This document shows, one piece after another, positions 1 through 11,459 of a DNA stretch of 43,500 nt (positions are counted from its first letter, which is position 1; the number at the start of each line of letters is the position of its first letter). The DNA lies in the NCBI GenBank assembly GCA_016946835.1, contig JACVTC010000030.1:721501-765000 (forward strand), read 5' to 3'. The stretch comes from Neocallimastix lanati (nom. inval.). Lineage: Eukaryota; Neocallimastigomycota; Neocallimastigomycetes; Neocallimastigales; Neocallimastigaceae. A program made the translations under genes and the position numbers. The notes under the pieces are model-generated. The model saw nothing but the letters and a program-made list of their open reading frames with translations, was not told where the DNA came from and did no database searches.

Positions 1-710
1 TTAAATTTTTATATAAATTATTTTATGAAATTAATGAAGTAAAATATTCTTATTTTTTTTATCATCAATATTACAAAATGTAAAGAACAGGTTAATATTT
101 ATAAAACATTATAAAATGTATTTCAAAATAATATTTTAATATTTTATTAATTAACTTTATTTAATATTATTTTCAATAATTACTTAATAATTTCATTTCA
201 TTTAATATTTATTTTATGTTTTAATAATTAATTTCTATTTTTTATAAAATAATATATTTATATATATAATATCAATACAATAAATATACTTTCTATTGAA
301 GATTTTTGTGTGGTTGTATTTATATAAAATATTTTATTTATTAAAATTAAAAAATAATAATAATAATAATTTCTCCATCATTACAAAATATAAGTTATTA
401 TTATTATTACTATGAAAAAAAATAGTTCATAAACTGAAGTTTATGTTGCAATAAAATAAATTTAAATATTATTTTAAAATTAATCTTAAATAATAAAAAA
501 ATAATTTTTTTTTTTTTGAGTTGATAAATATTAAAACATTAATAAAAAATTTCAAATTATATATATATATATATATAAATTTAATAGTAAAAATAATAAT
601 AGTCATTAGAAAAATTATTTATAATTTTATTAATATTAACTAATAGAATTTGATTATATTAATTATTAATAATTTAATATTATAAACTATTATTATAAAA
701 GCATTATTTT

Positions 711-738
<28 letters not shown>
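1..738. other. AT-rich intergenic DNA
   Basis: No gene is recognisable here. The stretch is almost pure A/T, with short A and T runs, a TAA/AAT run around 350-372, an AT dinucleotide run around 558-576 and an ATTT run around 709-743 that abuts the stop codon of the next gene. Confidence 0.7.
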
Positions 739-741
<3 letters not shown>

Positions 742-2083
742 TTTCATGATTTTTAAATAAATATTTTTTAATTTTTCATTTTCTATAATTAATTTATTTA
801 AATATTCTTTCTTAGTTTCTATTGTATTCTTCTTGCGTTTTCTCGCATTGGAGGCATTTACTCTCTTTCTAATTAATTTCTTAAGATGTTTTTTATCATT
901 AAATTGATCTATACTATCATCTATTAAAAAATAAAAAAATAAAAAAAAAAAAGTCAATTTATTTATTATATCTAAATAAAAATAATAATAGTAATTATGT
1001 AATAATTATCAATAATAATATTATTATTATTTTAATTTATTATTTAAATTGTTTTTTACTACATAAAACTTGATCGATAATATTAATAAAAGAGTAAATA
1101 TATTTATACCTTGGTCAACTTCGTAATCTTTGTTAAATTTTGGTTTTATTATTATATAATTAGAAAGGTTTTGATTTAATATATTATTTTCTACATTAGA
1201 ATGTTGATTATTTTCAAAAATAGATATATTTAAATCTTCAGAATTACTAGTAGAAGATGTAGCAGTAAAATCTTCCTCATTAATCATATCACTTTTTTTT
1301 TTTCTCCCTGCTTTTGTATTAATACTATCTAAAAATTCTAAATACTCTTGTTCCAATTTTGTATTCATAATATCTTCTACTTCCTTTAAGGTTAGCATTT
1401 GATTATGACTTTTTTCATTAATATTGTTTATGCCTAAATTACAAATCATATTATAATTATTATGTTTATTATTTTCTTCAACAGTTTCTTTTTTATTAAT
1501 ATCTTTATTATTATTATGATAATGGACATTAATTTATATTAATATCATTATTATAAAAATAATTACCAGTGTTAAATTAATTATATATGTATAGTATTGA
1601 TTATATAAAATTTTTAATTTAAATTAATAAGAATATTATTAAAATTCATATTTAAATCTTATTGATATTAAATATATACATATATATTTTATAAATTTGT
1701 TTCATACCATAGTTATATCTTAAAGATTCAGAATGATTGTTATTGCCTTTCAACTCAGTAGTAAGTAATTCCTTTTTATTATTATCCAAAAGGTTTAAAG
1801 AGGTATTTGTTATATTAGGTTTATTATATAACCCATTACCATCAATAATACCTCTTGTTTCCATATTACTTTTATTAGCCTCATTACTATATGATAATAT
1901 TTTATTATATAGAGGAGCATTAACATTTTGATGAGCATAATTCAGAATTACATTATTACTATTATCATTACTGTCATAATAATTATTTATTAAATATGAA
2001 TTCAAATCCTCATAATAATTATTTCTAAAATCATTATTATTTTGAGATATTTTATCATAGTTACCATTAATAAATATTGTCAT
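739..2083 (-). CDS. Asn-rich protein with bZIP-like basic C-terminus
   Basis: Proposed three-exon gene: exon 1 2083-1708, exon 2 about 1502-1110, exon 3 920-739. The donors are GTATGA and GTATAA and the acceptors are AAG and TAG; the summed exons keep frame and give about 316 residues. Exon 1 is rich in Asn and Tyr. Exon 2 has a charged segment with GRKKK and a Ser/Thr/Asn-rich stretch. The last exon is strongly basic (LIRKRVNASNARKRKK) and is followed by a zipper-like segment, LNKLIIENEKLKN, with heptad-spaced I, L, N and K, L, L. This resembles the C-terminal basic-leucine-zipper of fungal transcription factors. However, the invariant Asn of the basic region is not in its usual register and the zipper is only about three heptads long. 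If real, it would be a nuclear DNA-binding protein. The AAG acceptor of intron 1 is the weakest point of the model, though AAG acceptors also occur in the better-supported genes of this window. The family is uncertain. Confidence 0.45.
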
Positions 2084-3947
2084 GATAAATTTATTTTATT
2101 AAAAAATATTATATTAATATTTTTATATATGTATATATTAAAATGGAATATTATAAATATATATATATTTATATTTATATAATTAAAATTTATTTATAAA
2201 AATAGATTTTTTAATCTATAAAGAAATAATTTATAATAGTAATAATAATAATAAAATTTATTAAAAGTGTATTTATTTAAAGCAAATATAAAAAATAAAA
2301 GCAATATTTCTATGAATAATATTTACAGATATTTTGTATTACTATTTTTATTAATTCTATACTTTTTTATTACAAAAAAAAAAAAAAAAATAAAGTTTCT
2401 ATTGGAATACTTTTACAGAACATATAATTAGTTCTATTTTTTATCATAAAATAATTATCACTATACTATTCAAAAGAAAAAAAAACTATTTTTTATTTTA
2501 TTTTTTTTTTCTTTGAAAATAAAATTTTACATATACATTATGATTATATGATAAACTACTTTCATATTAATTTAATTTTTCTTTACATAAAATAAGGGGG
2601 TTTTTATTCTTTTTTATAAACTTTTTAAATAAATAATAAATATATATATGCATTATTTTAATTATATTGTTCAAATAAAAAAAAAAAAAAAAAAAAAAAA
2701 AACAATATACAGTACTAATTTAATCATAATATACAAATTCATTTTTAATTAAAAAAATTTTTTCATATAAATAATGAATATTCATGATTTATTATAGATT
2801 ATTCTTAAAGAATAAAAAAAAAAAAAAAAAGTTTTATTTTATTTTATAAACTTTTTAATTCATATAGAAATAATTTTAATTATTAATTTTTCAATTAAAA
2901 AATATATATAATATATCTAACTATATATAATACTAATAAATATACAAATATGGATAAATATTCATGTTCACTTTTTATATAAATAAAATTTTTACATATT
3001 CATAAATAAAATATTCTAATATAAAAATTTTAGATTATTTTACTATCTTATAAACTTTTTATCAGGATAAATTATACTTAATTATATATAATTATTTAAA
3101 TAGAATTGTATAATCTATAATCCTAATAATTCATTAAAAAAGATATCAAAAATAAAAAATCCATCAAAAAATGTGCCAAATAAAATTTTAATAATTAAGA
3201 AAAAAATGATGATACTTTTCTCATATGAATAGTAAAAGCAAACTTAGGTTAATTCGTTTTTTTTTATTTTATATAATCATATATCTAATAGATAAATTTT
3301 ATATTGAGGTATATGATATATATTGATATATATTAATATATATATAAGTTGGTATATATTGGTATACTAAATAGATAAGGATATTCTCACAAATTATAAC
3401 AGATGTTATATATTGAAAATAAAATAATATAATGGGATATGCAACAATTCTTAGAACTTTTTAGGATTCAGTAGTAATACTAATAATAATATATATATTA
3501 TTAATATTGGTAAAATACTAATAATAATACTAACAATTAATAGTGCTAAAATTTAATATAAATGAAATGTATCAACTTCATACTACTATTACAGTGTATT
3601 GTTACTAAAAATAATAAATATATATATATGTTTAAAATTAGTATTAAGGAGTATTATAAAAGTACTAAAAATTAATTTAATTCAATAAAAAAAGTTAAAG
3701 TTATTAAAATTAAAAAGTCTTTTTGAAGAAAGAATAAGGATAAATAACTGTTAAAATTATAATGATACATAAACTTATGTGTTATTACTATAAAGTAATG
3801 AGAGTGTTGCATTTCTCAATATTATATATTACAAGAAGTGGCATTTTATAATAAATAATTATAAGTAAATAAATAAAAATAAATGATGTTGAATAAGATA
3901 TTAATAAAAATATAAATATTGGTAAATTTAATGATTTTTTCATTTGG

Positions 3948-3986
<39 letters not shown>

Positions 3987-4009
3987 TATTATAAATTAGA
4001 ATCTACATT

Positions 4010-4125
4010 AATTAAACATTTAAACCATAATTCAACAATATTTTTTCTATGAATTCTATTTTCATTGTAATTTAATTAAAAATATTGATTTAATCAGTTC
4101 TACCTAATATTCTTTTTTTTTTTTT
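4010..4125 (+). repeat. Dispersed repeat, copy 1
   Basis: The segment beginning ATTAAACATTTAAACCATAA recurs in diverged form at about 6892-7020. Both copies continue with a TTTTCAATT-like block, a TTCTACCTAAT or TTCTTCCTAAT block, and a T run. The shared order of blocks suggests an old transposon fragment of unknown class. Confidence 0.4.
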
Positions 4126-4420
4126 TTTTTTTAATTTTTTTAATTATAATTAATTATCCAGAATTTTTTTAATTCTGAATAATTAATTTTTCAGTTTTTT
4201 AACTGATATATAAAATGTTTATAAAAAATTTTTTATTTTTATTTGAAACACCTAAAAAATAATATATTTATTTATCAATTAATTATTTTTAATTTTAATT
4301 ATTTAATTTTTATTTTGAATAAAGCAATATTAACAATTCAGGATTTTTAATGTAATGCTTTGTTCTTTAATAATTGATATTTAAATTAATTAATTAATTT
4401 ATATATTCCAAATTATTGTT

Positions 4421-4558
<138 letters not shown>

Positions 4559-5211
4559 GATTGTATTAAAAAATTATGGCTTATAAATAAAACTTAGAAA
4601 AGCTACATTGTAAAATTCATCACATTCTAAAAAAAAAAAACTAAAGTCTTTCACAATATATTGTTATTTATTTAAATGAACCAATGATATCATTTCTGAA
4701 AAGGGATTCATAGAATTTCTTAAAGTCGCATTTCACAATATGTAATATCATAAATTCTATAAAATACTTAAAAATAATATATAACATAAATTTTATGTAA
4801 TGTAATTTTGTAAATAATTTATAAACTTATTTAAGTTTTATTTTATTTTAATTATATTATTTTATTATATTTTTATATATTTTATGTTATAATTATTATA
4901 AATCTTTTATTATTTATATTATACTTTTTATAATATTTAAATAATTAATTCTTATTATTTTAAAATAGTTTATAATTAAAGAGTATTATTTAAAGAATTC
5001 TTTTTCTTTATATTTACTCTTTGCAGCGAAATTGCCATAATTTGTATTATATAAAAGTAGTTTAATAGTAATAGTCAAATAATATTAAAAAAATAAATTT
5101 AAATTATAAATAAATGAATAAATAAAATTATATTAATAAATAACATAAATATATATATAACAACACCCTATAAGAGATAAACAGAATTATATCATCTTAT
5201 AATTTTTTTTA

Positions 5212-5272
5212 TGAAACCTAAATAAATTCAAATTAAATTTTTTGAAACCTAAATAAATTCAAATTAAATTAA
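5212..5272 (+). repeat. Tandem duplication, about 31 bp x 2
   Basis: Two adjacent near-identical units start with TGAAACCTAAATAAATTC and differ mainly in the T run at the unit junction. No gene lies nearby. Confidence 0.8.
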
Positions 5273-5616
5273 GTTAAAATGATTAATATAAAACTTTAAT
5301 TAATATAAAAGAATAGATTTTTAATTTTCATTAATACTTCATCTTTAAATCTGAAAAGGAATTTTCCATATTATTCAACAGGACAAAATGAAAAAAAAAA
5401 TTTTTTTAAAGTTTTTTTTGTTTACTTCTGTCATACTTAATTAATACTTAGATTTATTTAATGTTTATTATTTTATTATAGTCATAATATATTTAATGTT
5501 ATATAATATTAGTGGGTTGATAAGCTCATACCTCGTACATTATATTTTATACGTTATTATATAAATTTATTATTCATATAATATATGTTTATAATATACT
5601 GTACATATATTAAATA

Positions 5617-5700
5617 TATGATATAAAACAAATATATGTAGTAAAAATATTTGTATATTCAATAATAATTATTAAATATTAAATTTATATCTCTTCTGTC
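5617..5700 (+). repeat. Partial direct copy of the fold-back arm
   Basis: This stretch repeats, in the same orientation, the outer part of the left arm of the element at 5808-6575: the ATGATATAAAACAAATAT block, the GTAGTAA block and the AATAATAATTATTAAAT block. It looks like an extra, partial copy of the same repeat about 190 bp upstream. Confidence 0.65.
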
Positions 5701-5807
5701 AATAATAATATTTGAAAGAATTTCTTATTCATATATTATTTAATATTCATATAAATATTAAATATATTAAAAATTAGTAGTACATAAAAGTCCAGCATAT
5801 CATATAT

Positions 5808-6575
5808 GATATAAAACAAATATGTGTAGTAACATATTTGTATATTTAATAATAATTATTAAATATTAAATTTATATTTTTTTTTTTTTGATAATTATTT
5901 TATTTTATTTTATTTCAATATGTATTATTATAATTATAATAATTGTAATAATTTATTTCATATAAAATTTATATAGTTCTATATATTAGAATATATAATT
6001 AATATATTACGTATTTCTTATAAATAGATTAAATTATCTATATTAGAAATAGAGGACTCTTATAAAATTTTAAGAATTAGAATTATTATTTTAATTGTAC
6101 GAATATTATTATAATTTTATTAATAAAATTTATTAAACTACCATTTTAAAAACCCACTGCTTATAAATTATTGCACATAAAAATCCCGCATATCATATAT
6201 AAAATCACATGGCATAATATATGATATGCGGACTTTTATGTACAATAATTTATAAGTAGTGGTTTTTTTTTAAAATTATGGTTGTTTAGTAATATTTATT
6301 AATAAAATTATATTATTCGTACAATTAAAATAATAATTCTAATTCCTAAAATTTTACAAGAGAGTTCTCTATTTCTAATATAAATAATTTAATCTATTTA
6401 TAAGAAATACGTAATATATTAATTATATATTCTAATATATAAAACTATATAAATTTTATATTGAAATAAAATGAAATAAAATAATTATCAAAAAGATATA
6501 AATTTATTATTTAATAATTACTATTAAAAATACAAATATGTTACTACACATATTTGTTTTAGATCATATAGTATA
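5808..6575. mobile_element. Fold-back (long inverted repeat) element
   Basis: The left arm (about 5808-6198) is the reverse complement of the right arm (about 6215-6575) almost along its whole length. The centre is a short spacer around ATCACATGGCAT. The arms differ by scattered substitutions and by an insertion of roughly 45 bp in the left arm (around 5925-5965). The innermost part of both arms carries the less AT-rich block with GCATATCATATAT. No coding capacity is visible. It could be a fold-back or MITE-type DNA element, or an inverted duplication of one. No clear target-site duplication was found. Confidence 0.65.
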
Positions 6576-7504
6576 TTTGGATGCCTGTTTAAATTGTGTA
6601 TAATTTTAAATTATAAATAAAAACCGATTGAGATATCACTTAAAATATAAAACACTTTAAAATGGGTGTTACACTTCGGAAAATGTTGATTAATATGCAA
6701 ATTAATATATAAATAATGTTAATAAATAATATGTAAGATTTTTTTTATTTTTATTAATATTCATTTTAATAAAATTAAAAAAATATTCTTTAAAAATAAA
6801 ATATTTTTTTAAATTTTCATTATATATAAATTTAACAAAAAACAAAAAAATATTAGTGAAATTTATAAAAATTTTTATATTTTTATAAAAATAATTAAAC
6901 ATTTAAATCATAATTCAATTATATAATTTCTAGGTCTTCCATTTTCAATTAATTTGGACTCCATATATATATATATTTTTTTTTTAATTAATATATTAAT
7001 TTTATCCGTTCTTCCTAATTTTTTTTTCCAAATTATTTCACTTCTCCTTTGTAATCACTATAAGACAAAAATTCTTGTTTTAATGCATATATTAACTTAT
7101 AAAAAAAAAAGGTTTTTTGAAAATCAATTATAGCAAATAATGCATCAGAATCTTTCAATAATAATTATTTAAATATGTACTATATTGTTATAATAATTCC
7201 AACTAATTATATTTATGATTTAAAATTTTTTTAAATAAATATTTATTTTATAATTTTTAAAATATATATATATATGTATATACATATTCATTATTTTTGT
7301 TATTAATATTAATTTATTTATTATTTTATTATATATTTAATAATTTATAATAAATAAATTAGTCTGAATTATTTATTTTTTTATTTTTAATTGAAAAGTA
7401 TTATATAAAAATTATATTATTTATATTAAATTGTTTAATTATTTATTTTGAATAAAAATTGATTATTCAGTTTACTTAATTATTCAATTTATTTAATTAT
7501 TCAC
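6576..7504. other. AT-rich intergenic DNA with dispersed repeat, copy 2
   Basis: No gene is recognisable. The part at 6892-7020 is the second copy of the dispersed repeat seen at 4010-4125. Around 7440-7505 a short TTATTCA-type unit recurs three times at intervals of about 20 bp. Confidence 0.5.
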
Positions 7505-8036
7505 TTTATTTAATATCGATCCCGTCCCATGATCATTTTCCAGGTTTTTCTCATATGAGATTTTTACTGAATATGGCGGTTAGGGTTACAGGTAAGTATT
7601 TCTTCATATATAAATAATATTATTCTAAATATCCTAAGTAATATAGACAAGATACTGTCCTAACAGTGGGCCTGAGAGGGTTGCGTAAATACTGTCATTT
7701 AATATATTTAAAATGAAATTAACATTTAGATAAATGATTTCATGTGTTCATGTAGATATATATTCTATCTAAGTAATATATAGATATATTCTACTAAATT
7801 GCGATCTTTCTGACATTTATGTAATTACCAAGTGAGCTAGTATGTATTTTCATGGGTTAGGTTATAGTGACCTAGCAAAAAAAAAAAAGCATACTAGAAA
7901 ATTCTCAGCAATAATATACATGTCAGAGTGCCAATGCTGAATACTCAGTAAGACTGTCCAGCAAGGATATTTCTGTCTATATGGAAGAGTTGTAACTACG
8001 TCTATATTCCCTCAAAGAGCAATATACCAGAAATAA
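7505..8036. other. Patch of normal base composition, unknown origin
   Basis: About 530 bp with a clearly higher GC content than the surrounding DNA, but no long reading frame on either strand. It contains well-formed splice-like signals on the plus strand: ACAG/GTAAGT near 7591 and TATAG/ACAAG near 7646. It also has small palindromes (CTCATATGAG near 7549) and ends in an AAATAAATAAATAAA tail. It could be a decayed transposon or gene, a retroposon, or a non-coding transcript unit; the sequence does not decide between these. Confidence 0.4.
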
Positions 8037-8446
8037 ATAAATAAAAAAAAATTATTTAATTATAAAAAATTTATTTTATTATAAAAAATTTTTAAGAATA
8101 TATTTTATTTTTATTTAATTATAAAATATTTTTATGAAGAATTTTTATTTTTTACTAACTAAAAAGAAAAAATATTTGTTTAATCATTTACTATTTATAT
8201 TTAATTACTTATTTAATAATTTATTCTGAATAAATTAGTATTAATTATTTAGTTTTTTTTTTTTTTTTTTTAATTATAAATCGTTTTTAAGAAAATATTA
8301 TATTTTTTATATAATAAATAAAATATTTATATAATTATTTATTATTTAATAAATTTATTTATTTATATTAAATTATTTATTATTTATTTTTATATACTTT
8401 AATATTATTATTTAGTTCTTTTTTTTTTATGTGATTAAAAAACTAA

Positions 8447-8646
8447 GGGAGAGTTGCATTTCCCCAAATTGCATTTCCCTAAGTAGAGTATTGATATAAA
8501 TAAATGAATAAATAAATATATATTAATTCAAAATAATTTTTTTAAACTTGTTTTTATTCAATATAAATATTATTTAATTGTATTTATTGATTTATTTATT
8601 TATTTAATGATTTTCAATTTGGCGAAATGCCCCACTCCCCACTCCC
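8447..8646. mobile_element. MITE-like element with terminal inverted repeats
   Basis: A 200 bp unit starts with GGGAGAGTTGCATTTCCCC. It ends with the imperfect reverse complement, which read inward from the right end is GGGAGTGGGGCATTTCGCC. The inner part is AT-rich and non-coding. Such a short unit with terminal inverted repeats is typical of a non-autonomous DNA transposon. The superfamily is not identifiable and no convincing target-site duplication was seen. Short, degraded copies of the terminus occur near 3799 and 4723. Confidence 0.55.
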
Positions 8647-9547
8647 AAAAAATATTTAAAATATTATATTTTTTAATAAAAACATATTAATAAAAATTTA
8701 TTTCATTTTAAGTCATAAAAATTATTAATTATTTGAATTTATTATTTAATAGAAATCAGTGCTCATTTTCAAATGGTCATTGCTCCTTTAATTTTCATAT
8801 TAGGAGCATGATTTGAATACTATTGTATAGCTTATTCAGAGTACTTTCAGAAAATGTAGATAGAATCGCTATAGCTCTTCATATAAAAAAATTATAAGGA
8901 ATATTTTTAAGTTGAGACTAATTTTAATTAACAATTTTAGTATTGTTCATAACGAAATGTTTTATTAATTATTCTTTGTTATGGGCTGTATGACGTCGAG
9001 AAATAATTAATATATATGATTGTGTAAATATTGTTATTTTGAAGCGTTATATTGTAAAGTAATTTCAGATGATTTAAAAATGAAATGTGATCTTTTTTAG
9101 TTCAGCTCACCCCTCAACCCATTTTGCAAAAATAATTAATATATTAATCATTACTAATAACTTCTTTAATATTCTTTCTGTATAAATTATAGAAAGTTAA
9201 AGATTCTTTCGGTTTGTAATTTAGCAGAAACAAATTTAGAAATTCTTATTTTAGAAATTTTTTTATTCTTTTTTTCTATAAGATTCATTTTCATCAATTA
9301 AAATCTATTTTCTATATAAGATTCATTTTCATCAATTAAAATCTATTTTTTAGAATATTTACATTATTAATTATTACTAACATATTTCTAAATATTTTTT
9401 TTAATTATATTAATACATTTTTAAAACTGTTTTTCCATTAAAAACATAAATAGTATGAACTTCACAAATGAAAATATTTTTCTTCGTGGTTTTGTTAATT
9501 TGAAATATTGCATCTATTAATTAATTAAATATTATTTAAATCCTTAA

Positions 9548-9588
<41 letters not shown>

Positions 9589-10222
9589 CCTAATATTTTT
9601 TTTTATTTGAAAAATAAACTAAAAAAGAAACAATAAAGTATATTTATATTTATAACATTAAGATTCTTTATTAATAAACATATATTATTATATTTATTAT
9701 ATATAATAAATATAATAAATGTAATTAAATTTTACTATTTATTTTTATTCATTTTTTTTTTTTGATTATGATGCTAAAATAGTAACACAATATTTTTTCA
9801 TTTGAACGAAAAAGCAAAAAAGAAATAATTAAGCATATTAATAACAATATTTGATTTTTATTAAATATGTATATTCATTATTATTCTTATTATATACAGA
9901 TCTATATAAGTTTAATAAAAAAAAATATAAAAAAAAAAATATTAAGGTAATAATATATACATATATCATTAACAATTTTATCTAACTTTAAAATAAAAAT
10001 AAAAATAAGTATAGAATAAGAATATTAATAATTTTTCATTTATAATTATTTTAATGATATTACCTTTTGAAAAAAAAAAAATAAAAAAAAATTAAAAATT
10101 AAACTATATAAAAATAAATAAATAAATAAATAAATAATAAATAAATAAAATAATAATAAAAATAAAAATAATAATTAAAACAATAAATAATATATATATA
10201 TATTAACAATAATAATTAAAAC
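8647..10222. other. AT-rich intergenic DNA
   Basis: No gene is recognisable. A slightly less AT-rich stretch at about 8755-9120 includes TTCAGCTCACCCCTCAACCC near 9101 and may be a decayed element. Around 9274-9354 a unit of about 41 bp is duplicated in tandem. An A run of about 32 lies at 9553-9584. Segments near 9585-9650 and 9775-9840 are diverged copies of each other. Confidence 0.5.
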
Positions 10223-10413
10223 TGTTAGAATAATTAAAATATTGAATTGAATAATTAGTAATAATTAATAATGTATATATTCTAATTAGTAATGAAGTCA
10301 AGCCACAATTATATATAAATACAATTTTATTTGTGTTAATACTCCAACAATAATAAACATTAAATAATAAATAAAATTATAAATTTATTAATAAAACTTA
10401 AATATTTCTAATA
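10223..10413 (+). repeat. 5' LTR of the plus-strand copia element
   Basis: It starts TGTTAGAAT and ends near TTTCTAATA, so the two ends are imperfect inverted repeats, and it is about 191 bp long. It shares the block AAGCCACAA and a following TATA-like TATAAATAC with the LTR of the second element. No 3' LTR copy exists in the window, so the ends are inferred from the terminal motif and from the primer-binding site. Confidence 0.65.
10312..10322 (+). promoter_or_regulatory. TATA-box candidate in the LTR
   Basis: TATATAAATAC lies downstream of AAGCCACAA. The same pair of motifs is found in the LTR of the other element (17871-17893, minus strand), while the rest of the two LTRs has diverged. 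That conservation is the main support. Confidence 0.45.
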
Positions 10414-10427
10414 GATTAAGAGTCTCA
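10413..10427 (+). promoter_or_regulatory. Primer-binding site, complementary to tRNA-Lys(CUU) anticodon arm
   Basis: AGATTAAGAGTCTCA directly follows the LTR. Its reverse complement is the anticodon stem-loop of a tRNA-Lys with anticodon CUU as known from other eukaryotes. It is not complementary to a tRNA 3' end. The second element has the same block (17768-17783). This suggests priming by a cleaved tRNA half, as known for Drosophila copia, which uses a half of initiator tRNA-Met. Confidence 0.6.
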
Positions 10428-10449
10428 AGTCTCTTATAATTTTAAAAAG

Positions 10450-11290
10450 ATGTCTGAACTTATTTTATCCGAAAAAGAAAAACTCCAGGGAGTAGATAAT
10501 TTCCCAATCTGGTATTCTATAATGATGGATTACTTAAGGGCGAAAAAAATAACAAAATATATCACATATAATGTAAATGGTATGTTAAAAAAGCTTACAA
10601 GCAATGGGAATTTAATACCAGAAGACAGTGATTTCAATGAAAACCTAGAAGCAGAAGACGCAATGGCCTGTACAATTATCTTAACTAATGTCTGTGATAA
10701 AATAAAAACATATATAAAGGATTGTAAAACTGCTCATGAGAGAATGAAGAAAATAGAAAAATTATAAACCATAACTCTGTCTTTTATGGTATGTGAATGA
10801 AAAAGCTATATTCTATCCGCGCAAAGGATGTTCAAGAAACAATGAATGTCACAAATGAAATAATGGAGTTATTCTGATTATTGAATGACTCTCCTACAAA
10901 ACCTACTAATATAGAAAAGATCATAATTATGAAAGATGTTTTACCAAATGACCTTAAAAGCAAGGTATTAGTTAGTTCAAAATTATCTCCGGAACAGTTT
11001 TACGAAGAAATAAAAGACAAATTTACTTTCTTCACATACAAAAATGATAGAATGATAGAGTTAATAACTTTAATCTTGAAAAGCAAAAAACAATAAGTAT
11101 CCATCTAAATGGAGACATACTAGATCTCAATAATATAGAAAATAAGAAAAGAATTATAATACAAAGAAAATCCAAAAACAAGATGAGGGAATATTGCGTG
11201 ATTTGTAATAAAAAAGGACATATAGCTAAGGACTATTACTTTAACACATGCGGAACCAACAGAAATAACAAAAGATGCATATATAGCAAG
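10450..11290 (+). pseudogene. copia Gag pseudogene
   Basis: Gag starts at ATG 10450 with the typical copia N-terminal segment (KLQGVDNFPIWYSIM). The first open segment ends at 10767. The frame then shifts, and Gag continues from about 10881 to 11096 (with FYEEIKDKFTFF) and again from 11183. A zinc knuckle at about 11195-11240 reads CVICNKKGHIAKDY, so the last Cys of the CX2CX4HX4C motif is changed to Tyr. Gag would have formed the virus-like particle and bound the RNA; this copy cannot do either. Confidence 0.85.
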
Positions 11291-11459
11291 AACCTTAAGA
11301 AGAAATTAAATAATACAAACTCAAATAACAACAAAGAAAAACAATCAATAAATAATATAGAAATCGATGAAGAGAATTACAAGGACAAAACACCGTGTTA
11401 TGATGAGATACAAACGATGTTTGGTTCATCTATAAACAACCTAGAACATGACGAAGTGA

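Noticed and set aside
7570-7590. GGTTAGGGTTACAGG as a telomere-like signal
   Set aside because: Only one TTAGGG unit with no array; not evidence for an internal telomere.
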